Part shown: piece after piece, positions 1 to 6,781 of the stretch
Layout: each line of letters begins with the position of its first letter
How positions within the stretch are numbered: the first letter of the stretch is position 1
The notes under the pieces: generated by a model
Told to the model about the DNA's origin: nothing
Database searches by the model: none
Seen by the model: only the letters and a program-made list of their open reading frames with translations
Origin: Martelella alba
GTDB taxonomy: Bacteria; Pseudomonadota; Alphaproteobacteria; Rhizobiales; Rhizobiaceae
Direction of reading: 5' to 3'
NCBI RefSeq assembly: GCF_006516955.1
Contig: NZ_VHLG01000010.1
Location: 1-64,000, forward strand
Length of the DNA: 64,000 nucleotides
Position numbers and translations under genes: made by a program

Positions 1-342
1 ATTGCCCTTGTCTGCTGCTTGCTGGAAGAAGTCGACAGCCTTGGCCTCATCCATGGGGACGCCGGTGCCGGACTGATAGGCCCGGGCCAGTGCGAGCAAT
101 GCGCCTGAATTGCCCTTGTCTGCTGCTTGCTGGAAGAAGTCGACAGCCTTGGCATCGTCCTGCTCAACGCCATCACCTGTACTGTAAGCTCGGGCGAGCT
201 TCATCATCGCCGAGGCATCTCCGTCGTTGGCGCGTTGTTCCAATGCAGGTACATCAAGAGTGGCATCCTGAGCGAATGAGGCGGCAGGGGTCAGTGCGAT
301 CATGATTGCACCGATGGCTGATAAATAGGCTTTTTTAGGCAT
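1..342 (-). CDS. Secreted Sel1-like repeat protein, partial at window edge
   Basis: The gene reads leftward from an ATG at 342 and runs off the window, so only the first 114 residues are visible. A ribosome site (GGAGAGG) lies just upstream of the ATG. Residues 1-25 are a signal peptide with a likely cut at ASFA|QDA, so the protein should be periplasmic or secreted. Sel1/TPR-like repeats of 36 residues follow: the block KAVDFFQQAADKGN occurs twice at exact 108-bp spacing, and the two copies are identical over 45 bases, which suggests recent duplication or gene conversion. Sel1 repeats are helical scaffolds for protein contacts; the partner here is unknown. Confidence 0.85.
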   Translation of the reverse strand, partial: MPKKAYLSAIGAIMIALTPAASFAQDATLDVPALEQRANDGDASAMMKLARAYSTGDGVEQDDAKAVDFFQQAADKGNSGALLALARAYQSGTGVPMDEAKAVDFFQQAADKGN

Positions 343-678
343 TTTTGCCTCTCCAGACTGTTGGTTTTGGCTACGAATTTTTCTTAATCCGGTCTTTGCT
401 CCAGATGATTAGGTTAAGCGGTACTTACAAAAACTAAACACGACGGTCGTTTGTTTATCTGGTGAGCCGATGCGCAATGTTCAGGCGCTCAACGCGATCA
501 TGCTTTTCGCGACATGCGAGAGGTGCCGACACGTAAGGTGCTATAATGAATGGTTCTGACGTCTGCCTAAAGAGAAAATTTGATTTTTTGATATTCACTG
601 GCATTTTGGTCCCCGCATCATGCTGGTTGCGGCTTTATTCGTGCCTTTCGTCCGCCTCCCTATCGTAAGGAAGTCATT
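343..678. other. Intergenic region between the Sel1 gene and an aldo/keto reductase
   Basis: This 336-base gap holds the divergent starts of the Sel1-repeat gene (left) and the aldo/keto reductase (right). Apart from one operator-like dyad at 435-457, no gene or RNA could be recognised in it. Confidence 0.6.
435..457. promoter_or_regulatory. Operator-like dyad, ACGAC-G-GTCGT core
   Basis: An ACGAC/GTCGT core around one central base is flanked by A-rich and T-rich arms (TAAAC on the left, GTTTA on the right). The form resembles operators of TetR-type repressors. No TetR gene is present in the window, so the regulator is unknown; the nearest possible targets are the divergent genes on either side. 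Confidence 0.35.
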
Positions 679-1659
679 ATGGATTATGTCAAACTTGGCC
701 GCACGGGCCTCGATGTTTCACGCCTCTGCCTTGGTTGCATGACCTATGGCGTGCCGGAGCGCGGAACCCATCCCTGGTCGCTTCCGGAAGAAGAAAGCCG
801 GCCGTTTCTGAAGAAGGCCGTGGAACTCGGCATCAATTTCTTCGATACGGCTAATGTCTATTCCGACGGTACGTCCGAGGAGATTGTCGGGCGCGCGCTG
901 AAGGAGCTTCTGCCGCGCGACGAGGTCGTGATCGCGACCAAGGTTTTCAACCGTATGCACAAGGGGCCGAACGGTGCGGGCTTGAGCCGCAAGGCGATCA
1001 TGCAGGAGATCGATAATTCTCTGCGCCGGCTCGGGACCGACTATGTCGACCTCTACCAGATCCACCGTTTCGACTACCACACGCCGATCGAGGAGACGCT
1101 GGAGGCACTGAGTGATGTCGTGAAGGCAGGAAAGGCGCGCTATATCGGCGCGTCTTCGATGCATGCCTGGCAGTTCGCCACGATGCTGGCAACCCAGAAG
1201 GCCAATGGCTGGGCGCGCTTCGTGTCAATGCAGAATTATGTCAACCTGCTCTATCGCGAAGAAGAGCGCGAGATGCTGCCGCTTTGTGCTGCCGAGGGGA
1301 TCGGCGTCATTCCGTGGAGCCCGATGGCGCGTGGCCGGCTGACCCGGCCCTGGGCGACGGTGACGGAACGTTCAGAGACCGATGATTTCGGCAAGTCGCT
1401 CTATGTGGCCAGCGAGGACGCTGACCGGGAAGTCGTGAATGTCGTTGCCGCCATTGCCAATGAACGCGGTGTTCCCATGGCCCGTGTGGCACTGGCCTGG
1501 ATTCTGTCCAAGGATGTGATCACCGCCCCGATTGTCGGCGCGTCCAAGCCACACCATCTGGAGGATGCCGAAGCGGCGCTGTCGTTTCACCTGTCACCGG
1601 AAGAAATCGGGCGGCTGGAAGCGCCTTATATTCCGCACCGGGTGATGGGTTTTTCCTGA
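679..1659 (+). CDS. Aldo/keto reductase
   Basis: This 326-residue protein is a complete (beta/alpha)8 aldo/keto reductase that reduces carbonyls to alcohols with NADPH in the cytoplasm. The catalytic tetrad is visible: Asp56 and Tyr61 in FFDTANVYS, Lys88 in VVIATK and His129 in LYQIHR. The N-terminal KLGRTGLDVSRLCLGC strand is typical of the AKR group that includes E. coli YajO. The ATG at 679 is preceded by TAAGGAAG at a good distance. It converges with the LysR gene, leaving only five bases between the two stop codons. The substrate cannot be told from sequence. Confidence 0.9.
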   Translation: MDYVKLGRTGLDVSRLCLGCMTYGVPERGTHPWSLPEEESRPFLKKAVELGINFFDTANVYSDGTSEEIVGRALKELLPRDEVVIATKVFNRMHKGPNGAGLSRKAIMQEIDNSLRRLGTDYVDLYQIHRFDYHTPIEETLEALSDVVKAGKARYIGASSMHAWQFATMLATQKANGWARFVSMQNYVNLLYREEEREMLPLCAAEGIGVIPWSPMARGRLTRPWATVTERSETDDFGKSLYVASEDADREVVNVVAAIANERGVPMARVALAWILSKDVITAPIVGASKPHHLEDAEAALSFHLSPEEIGRLEAPYIPHRVMGFS

Positions 1660-1664
1660 ACACC

Positions 1665-2549
1665 TCAGACCATTTTCAGACCGGCCAGCACATCCGAAAC
1701 GGCCGATATAAAGATGGATACTTTGGGTGGCAGCATCAGGCGGGTCGGGAAAATGGCATAGACCGCTGTCGTTTCCGGGCAGGCGTCGGTGAGCGTGATG
1801 GCGCGCAGGCGTCCGGCTTCCAGATCGTCGGCGACGTTCCAGTGCGCAAGCACAGTGATGCCGGTGCCAGCAAGGGCGGCGGCATAGATCCCCTCAATGG
1901 AATTGCAGGTGAAGCGACCGTTGATCTTCAGCCGCTTTTCCCCATTCGACGTTTCGAAATGCCAGTGCTGTGCCGATGCGACAGTCAGGCAGGAATGATG
2001 CGCGAGTTGGTCCAGCCTTTCAGGCACGCCGTTCCGCTCAAGGTAATCCGGGCTTGCGACAAGCAGGCGCCGGTTGTCGGCGAGCTTGCGGGCGATCATT
2101 TCAGAATCACGCAGCCGTGCAATGCGGATGGCGAGATCCGTTCCGTTGGCCACGAGATCGGTCATGCCGTCATTCATGTCGATGTCGAGGCTCAGTTCGG
2201 GATGACGGGCGAGCAGGCCCGGGGCAAGCGGGGCAATGATCTTGCGCGAAAAGGGGATGGATGCCGAGACCCGCAACCGCCCGGTCACCCGCCCCGGATC
2301 GGTGAACAGGGTTTCGGCCTGCATGGCATTGTCAATGATCGCGCGGGCATAGCCAATCAGGCTTTCGCCCTCCTGTGTCAGCGATAGTGAACGTGTGGTG
2401 CGATGGATGAGGCGAACTGACAATTCCGCCTCGAGGGCGGCCAGGCGCCGGCTCGCCAGCATCGGTGTGATGCCGAGCCGGCGTGCTGCGGCAGACAGGC
2501 TGCCGCTATCGGCCGCAGCGACAAAGACGTGAAGATCATTGGTGTTCAT
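1665..2549 (-). CDS. LysR-family transcriptional regulator
   Basis: The 294-residue protein has an N-terminal winged helix-turn-helix (about residues 1-60; DLHVFVAAADSGSLSAAARRL is its opening, continued by the recognition helix with MLASRRLAALE) and a substrate-binding domain resembling periplasmic binding proteins (about 90-290). It is divergent from an MFS transporter gene 100 bases away, the classic layout in which a LysR protein controls its neighbour and itself. It also converges with the aldo/keto reductase at 679-1659. The inducer is unknown. Confidence 0.92.
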   Translation of the reverse strand: MNTNDLHVFVAAADSGSLSAAARRLGITPMLASRRLAALEAELSVRLIHRTTRSLSLTQEGESLIGYARAIIDNAMQAETLFTDPGRVTGRLRVSASIPFSRKIIAPLAPGLLARHPELSLDIDMNDGMTDLVANGTDLAIRIARLRDSEMIARKLADNRRLLVASPDYLERNGVPERLDQLAHHSCLTVASAQHWHFETSNGEKRLKINGRFTCNSIEGIYAAALAGTGITVLAHWNVADDLEAGRLRAITLTDACPETTAVYAIFPTRLMLPPKVSIFISAVSDVLAGLKMV

Positions 2550-2651
2550 TATATCACATATCGTTATGCCAGATCATCATATTGGAAGACTACCGGAAAA
2601 GACGTTAAAATCATACCTTCCAGCCATGCTTCTTAATGAAAGGCTTTGAAC

Positions 2652-3857
2652 ATGAATTCGCAACGCCGGACATCACCGGGCGGGCTTACTCCGGTTGTGC
2701 TTTACGCCATGACGCTTGCAGCGGGATTGGCTGCAGCAAATGTCTACTACAATCAGCCTATGCTCGGCCTGATTGAAGCGGATTTTCCGGGTAGCGTGCT
2801 GGCCACCTATATTCCCACAGCGACACAGCTCGGCTTTGCCGCCGGATTGTTCTTCCTGTTGCCGCTTGGCGATATTCTCAACCGACGGCGGCTGATCATC
2901 ACGCAATTCGCCGTGATCGCCGTGGCTTCGGCGTTGACGGCGCTTTCGCCGACACCGTTCCTTCTGGCGCTTGCCTCAATCCTGCTTGGCGCTGGCGCTG
3001 CCGTTGCGCAACAGATTGTGCCCTATGCCGCGGCACTTGCCAGCGACAACGCCCGTGGGCGGACGATCGGGACCGTGATGGCTGGTTTGCTGACGGGCAT
3101 TTTGTTCTCGCGCACGCTTTCGGGTTTTGTCGGTGAGCTTGCAGGATGGCGCTCCATGTTCTGGCTTGGTGTGCCGCTGGCCATTATCGGCGTCGTGTCG
3201 ATGGCGGCGACACTGCCGGATCATGCACCTGTCTCGCAGATGCGGTATCGCGCCGCGCTTGGTTCGCTGGCCCATTACTGGCGCCAGCATCCGGCCTTGC
3301 GCACGGCAGCTTTCGTTCAGGCGGGGCTGTTCGGTGCGTTTACGGCCTTCTGGAGTATTCTGGCGCTCTATCTGGCGACGCCGCTTTTCGGCCTTGGTGC
3401 CGACGTCGCCGGCCTGTTTGGTGTTGTCGGTGTTGCCGGCATTCTTGCCGCGCCACTTGCCGGTCGGCTGGCTGATCGGCGTGGACCGCATCTGGTCGTC
3501 ATCGTCGGTGCGCTTCTGGCGCTGGTTTCCTGGTTGTTCTTCGGCCTGACGGCGTCGCTGATAGTGCTCATTGTCGGCGTTGTCGTTCTGGATCTCGGTA
3601 TTCAGGGCGCCCTGGTGTCCAACCAGCATATCATCTACGCGCTTGATCCGGCGGCTCGCAGTCGCATCAATACGCTGTTCATGACGGTGATGTTTCTGGG
3701 TGGTGCTATAGGCTCTTCACTCGCTGCCTTCGCCTGGAGCCATGGTGGCTGGACACTGGTCAGTCTGGCCGGTATTGGCCTTGCCGGGATGGCCGTATTG
3801 CTAAAGCTTGGCAGCCTGATGAGCAGACGCAAGGCTGTTTCACAGCCGGGCGGATAG
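2652..3857 (+). CDS. MFS transporter, probable drug or sugar efflux (YnfM/AraJ-like)
   Basis: This 401-residue protein has about twelve hydrophobic segments and belongs to the major facilitator superfamily; the overall pattern fits proton-driven exporters of the YnfM/AraJ type in the inner membrane. The loop after the second segment carries GDILNRRRLI, the family's conserved motif A region. A TTG six bases upstream (2646) is also open, but the ATG at 2652 is chosen because GAAAGG lies about eight bases before it. The divergent LysR gene is its likely regulator. A terminator hairpin follows at 3885-3917. Substrate unknown. Confidence 0.9.
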   Translation: MNSQRRTSPGGLTPVVLYAMTLAAGLAAANVYYNQPMLGLIEADFPGSVLATYIPTATQLGFAAGLFFLLPLGDILNRRRLIITQFAVIAVASALTALSPTPFLLALASILLGAGAAVAQQIVPYAAALASDNARGRTIGTVMAGLLTGILFSRTLSGFVGELAGWRSMFWLGVPLAIIGVVSMAATLPDHAPVSQMRYRAALGSLAHYWRQHPALRTAAFVQAGLFGAFTAFWSILALYLATPLFGLGADVAGLFGVVGVAGILAAPLAGRLADRRGPHLVVIVGALLALVSWLFFGLTASLIVLIVGVVVLDLGIQGALVSNQHIIYALDPAARSRINTLFMTVMFLGGAIGSSLAAFAWSHGGWTLVSLAGIGLAGMAVLLKLGSLMSRRKAVSQPGG

Positions 3858-3884
3858 GAAACCGGACATTCATGACCGGTTAAT

Positions 3885-3917
3885 GGCGGCTGTCGGACTT
3901 CGTCCGGCGGCCTTTTT
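3885..3917 (+). terminator. Rho-independent terminator after the MFS gene
   Basis: An 11-bp stem (two G-U pairs) closes on a UUC loop (GGAC-TTC-GTCC centre) and is followed directly by a TTTTT run. It begins about 28 bases after the MFS stop codon. Confidence 0.75.
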
Positions 3918-4030
3918 CTGTGCGCAGAAAAACGGGCGGAGCTGCTCTATCGACGCGGCCCCTGAATAGCACAGTCGATGGCAGCTCCGCCTCCGACGCA
4001 GCGTTAGCGCGTCGATCAGCGATCCTTAAT

Positions 4031-4045
4031 GTCAATAATATTGAC
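4031..4045. promoter_or_regulatory. Operator-like dyad 1, GTCAA-N5-TTGAC
   Basis: The 15-base sequence GTCAATAATATTGAC is a perfect 7-bp dyad around one base. The same half-sites recur at 4153-4167. Palindromes of this size near a marR gene are typical MarR-family binding sites; binding here is inferred. Confidence 0.45.
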
Positions 4046-4075
4046 GCTCTGGCTTTTTTTGAACGGAGCGCGGGT

Positions 4076-4107
4076 CCGGAATGATCTGCTTGCGCAGATC
4101 ATTCCGG
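4076..4107. repeat. Perfect 14-bp inverted repeat with 4-base loop
   Basis: The arm CCGGAATGATCTGC is followed by TTGC and then its exact reverse complement. No T-run follows on either strand, so a terminator is less likely than a REP-like palindromic element or an RNA-level structure. No second copy was noticed in this window. Confidence 0.6.
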
Positions 4108-4152
4108 CTTGCTGCCCCTGGCATTGAGCGGAACAAGGTTTTTTTCCTAACC

Positions 4153-4189
4153 GTCAACAAGGTTGACACTATATGACATCTGATAAAAT
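4153..4189 (+). promoter_or_regulatory. Operator-like dyad 2 overlapping a promoter-like sequence
   Basis: GTCAACAAGGTTGAC (4153-4167) matches the half-sites of the dyad at 4031. Its right arm contains TTGACA (4163-4168), a good -35 box, followed 15 bases later by TAAAAT (4184-4189) as a possible -10. The spacing is short. If active, it would transcribe rightward, antisense to the 3' end of the marR gene. Confidence 0.4.
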
Positions 4190-4242
4190 GACAATCACAG
4201 AAACATTAAAATCTGTTCATCTTGTCGGGTGTCGGAGAGGCG

Positions 4243-4761
4243 TCAGCTGCGCCGCCGCCGCCAGCTGCTCATGCGCTCGTTGGAGATGGATTCATTGGCG
4301 ACGGTGACCCGCTGCAACATGTTGCGTAAGGTTTCCCGCTCTTCCTGGGTGAGCGTGGCGAAGAAGTCATCTTCCACACGTGCGATAACGGCGATGGCCG
4401 CCTTCATCAATTGACGGCCTTTTTCGGTGATGGCGATCTGCTTGGTCGCATGTCCGGTGGCCGGTACCCAGGTGACATAGTCGCGCTCGACAAAGGAGGC
4501 GACGAGTTTACTCATGGCCTGTTTCGAGATGCCGGCGCGCTCGGCCATGGAGGTGATACTGGCACCCTCGAACTGCAAAACGCGCACGACGTGAAACTGC
4601 GCCGCCGTCAGCTTCTCGAAACCTTCCTCGTGAAGATAAGTCAGAGCCAGCTTGTCAAAGCCAACATGAATGCGATCAAGCAGGCGACCAAAATTGTTCC
4701 AGCGGAAAGCTCTCAGTTCGTCATCCATCATATCTGCGTCGTCGCTAATCGGATCTGTCAA
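4243..4761 (-). CDS. MarR-family transcriptional regulator
   Basis: The 172-residue protein has the MarR winged helix-turn-helix: helices around ITSMAERAGISKQAMSKLV (residues about 68-88) and the wing around WVPATGHATKQIAITEKGR. MarR proteins are dimeric repressors that release DNA on binding phenolic or oxidised ligands. The start is taken as TTG at 4761 because GGGAG lies six bases upstream; the alternative tandem ATGs at residues 11-12 lack a clear ribosome site. The C-terminus ends in an unusual Arg-rich tail. No co-transcribed target gene is adjacent. Confidence 0.88.
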   Translation of the reverse strand: MTDPISDDADMMDDELRAFRWNNFGRLLDRIHVGFDKLALTYLHEEGFEKLTAAQFHVVRVLQFEGASITSMAERAGISKQAMSKLVASFVERDYVTWVPATGHATKQIAITEKGRQLMKAAIAVIARVEDDFFATLTQEERETLRNMLQRVTVANESISNERMSSWRRRRS

Positions 4762-5665
4762 TTTCGGCTCCCGGCTGATCCAGTCTGAAAGCTCAGCTTA
4801 GTATTATGTTCGCGTTAACGGAAGCTGAGCGGAACGTTTTCAGACCTTAGGCGAATATATGATACACCCGGAGGGCCTGTTTCCGGACTACGCAACCACC
4901 TGCACGAGACCATGTGGTGCCGAATTTACAATTTATGCAAGTGGCAAATGTTCGAATTCACTTAAATGTAGCCTTTGTTGCGCTACGATTTGAGTTCGCG
5001 GCAAAGTTTGGACTTTATGCAGGTTTGTCCATTGGTGATTCGTCTGCGACAGCTGGTAGTTGGGGCGAAGGCACCGGCCCCTTGTAATCGCCCAGGTCAA
5101 TATTGTGCCGTTTGTAGCCTCTTCGCGATAGCTGGTGGGTGTGCTGTCGGAACCAATAGCAAGCCTTTGCGGAAACGGCCGGTCTTCCAGGCGGCCGAGC
5201 GCCGGATTTTCGCGGGTCTACTTGGCGGTTGCCGGTTCAAATATGGGCGGAAGCGGGCGAGGGAGAGCTTGTGTACCAACGTCGCTTTCGCTGACAGTCA
5301 CCATGCGTTTGCGTTACCCCGTTCCCCAAGCCTGTTGTCTTGCATTGCTGCTGCACATATAGGTTGTTCTGGCCCAGAAGCTGTGTTTGGAAAAGCTTGC
5401 ACTTGCGTTAAGGAATGGGCCCGGGCACATTTCTCGCTGGAGTGGGGGAGAGAATGCGGAATGGGACGTCGAGCGCTTTTCAGATTGCCCTTGCCGCCTG
5501 CCGTGGCTGAACCGCCTTTGATGTTCTGATCTATTTTCTCTCCGGTTGCACGGTTTTGCTACTGCTACGGGCGGAAGCCGTTCGCGCCGCCCGCCCGCGC
5601 GTCTCGCCCCGATCCGGTTGATGTCGTGTGACAGCGGCTTTGCGATTTCTATACGGAGAGAAAAG
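4762..5665. other. 904-base stretch without a recognisable gene
   Basis: The first 84 bases hold a nested inverted repeat in front of marR. The rest contains open frames on both strands (for example 4975-5529 forward), but none shows a ribosome site, a recognisable domain or a plausible protein composition. A GGTTCAAAT string near 5238 resembles a tRNA T-loop but lacks pairing arms. The region may be gene decay or may hold an unrecognised RNA. Confidence 0.5.
4783..4845. promoter_or_regulatory. Nested inverted repeat upstream of marR
   Basis: GCTCAGCTT (4791-4799) pairs with AAGCTGAGC (4822-4830), and outside it GTCTGAAA (4783-4790) pairs with TTTCAGAC (4838-4845). The centre contains the 8-bp palindrome CGTTAACG (4813-4820). 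Lying 22-84 bases before the marR start, it is a candidate autoregulatory operator or leader structure. Confidence 0.5.
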
Positions 5666-6217
5666 ATGAAAAAAATACTGTTGCGGCTGGCCATGGCCAG
5701 CGCTCTTATTCTTGCAAGCCAGTGCGGTGCCAGCGCTGAGACCATGCCGCAGGCGGATGCCGGTCAGACGACGGAGGGAACCACCGTCATGCTTGGCGAT
5801 CTTGCTCTTAGCGGTGCCTTTGCCCGGGCAACACTGCCTGGCGCCCCGGTTGGCGGCGGCTTTCTGACAATCACCAATCATGGTGATAGCGATGACCGGC
5901 TCATATCGGCGGCGGCGGATATTGCCGGATTGGTGCAGCTTCACAATATGCGCATGGAAGGCGATGTCATGCGGATGTATCAGATGAAGGATGGTATCGA
6001 TATACCTGCAGGCGATACCGTGATGCTTGCGCCCGGGGGGCTGCATATCATGTTCATGAAGCTGCATGGGCCACTCGTGGAGGGAGAAACCATTAAGGTG
6101 GAACTGAAGTTTATTAAAGCCGGTTCTATAATGGTTGACTTTCCAGTCCTGTCCGTCGCAGCCAGCGCGGCAGCCGGCATGACTGGCAATGACAGTATGA
6201 ACATGCAGGGCAACTGA
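5666..6217 (+). CDS. PCu(A)C-type periplasmic copper chaperone
   Basis: This 183-residue protein starts at the ATG at 5666, which has GGAGAG five bases upstream and opens a clear signal peptide (MKKILLRLAMASALILASQ); an upstream in-frame ATG at 5546 would bury that signal. The mature part is a cupredoxin-like PCu(A)C domain (DUF461) with the Cu(I) ligands His and Met in QLHNMRM, VMRMYQM and GGLHIMFMKLHG, that is the H-M-x10-M-x21-H-x-M pattern. In the family the protein delivers copper to cytochrome oxidase in the periplasm. No SCO gene is adjacent here, so it stands alone. The C-terminal Met tail (NDSMNMQGN) may add metal ligands. Confidence 0.92.
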   Translation: MKKILLRLAMASALILASQCGASAETMPQADAGQTTEGTTVMLGDLALSGAFARATLPGAPVGGGFLTITNHGDSDDRLISAAADIAGLVQLHNMRMEGDVMRMYQMKDGIDIPAGDTVMLAPGGLHIMFMKLHGPLVEGETIKVELKFIKAGSIMVDFPVLSVAASAAAGMTGNDSMNMQGN

Positions 6218-6781
6218 GCATACACATCTGGACTTGACCGGGTGTCAGCGCCGTAGGGCGATGTGTGCCTGCGTGAGATGCGCGGACCATCGTCTTGCGG
6301 CGCTGTGTTGTCTGGCGCTGACCTGTCTCGGGAGACCGTAAGCCTGAAGCGGGTAGCGCGTGTTGATTGTTCGAAAATCATAACAATATTTTTATCAAGG
6401 AAGCTCATCGCTAATGTATTTAAGCTTTTGAATTGAATTGATAAAATTTCCTAAATGTAAAAATGTATATACTAGTAAATATAGACGTGTATAGATAAAA
6501 TCTATACTATAGAATTTAGCAAATTCACCTTCTCCGAGCCTGATGGCAGCTTTCGGCCGTTAAATAGTCGGCTCGAATCGAATTCCGAAACCTGCACGAA
6601 ACAGGTCTGTCTGCGTTAACGCGCGGCCCTGGGGGCTTTCGTCGGAACGCTGCTGTGCAATTGCCGCAGCAGTTGGAACTCACTCGAGACATTGGCGGGA
6701 ACAGCCTGCCGGAATCTGGCTTGCCGGATGCCGGCTGCGTTTTCGCGTCCATTCGAATGCTGGAGTTGGGGACACTCATTT
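6218..6781. other. Leader region of the DUF11/beta-barrel operon
   Basis: This 564-base gap contains a GC-rich imperfect stem (GCGCCG at about 6248 with CGGCGC at about 6298) and then a strikingly AT-rich block from about 6400 to 6535 containing an 8-bp dyad. It is the only candidate promoter region for the large two-gene operon that follows. No gene was recognised. Confidence 0.6.
6489..6507. promoter_or_regulatory. 8-bp dyad in AT-rich promoter region
   Basis: GTATAGAT and ATCTATAC face each other across three A residues, inside a block far richer in A/T than its surroundings. It is a candidate binding site for the unknown regulator of the downstream surface-protein operon. Confidence 0.4.

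Larger units (their letters stand above)
3858..4242. other. Structured intergenic region between MFS and marR stop codons
   Basis: Two genes converge on this 385-base gap, yet it is much longer than a terminator needs. It contains a terminator (3885-3917), an 11-bp inverted repeat (3935-3945 with 3981-3991), two 15-bp dyads of the form GTCAA-N5-TTGAC (4031-4045 and 4153-4167), a perfect 14-bp inverted repeat (4076-4107) and a promoter-like element on the plus strand. No protein-coding gene was recognised. Confidence 0.6.

Noticed and set aside
5225-5255. tRNA-like T-loop (GGTTCAAAT)
   Set aside because: The flanking bases cannot form a T-stem and no acceptor or anticodon arm could be built.
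4975-5529. 184-residue forward frame in a gene-poor region
   Set aside because: It has no ribosome site, no recognisable domain and mixed composition; kept only as part of an unexplained region.
6692-6781. Upstream extension of the DUF11 protein from a TTG
   Set aside because: It adds 30 residues before the signal peptide without a better ribosome site than the ATG at 6782.
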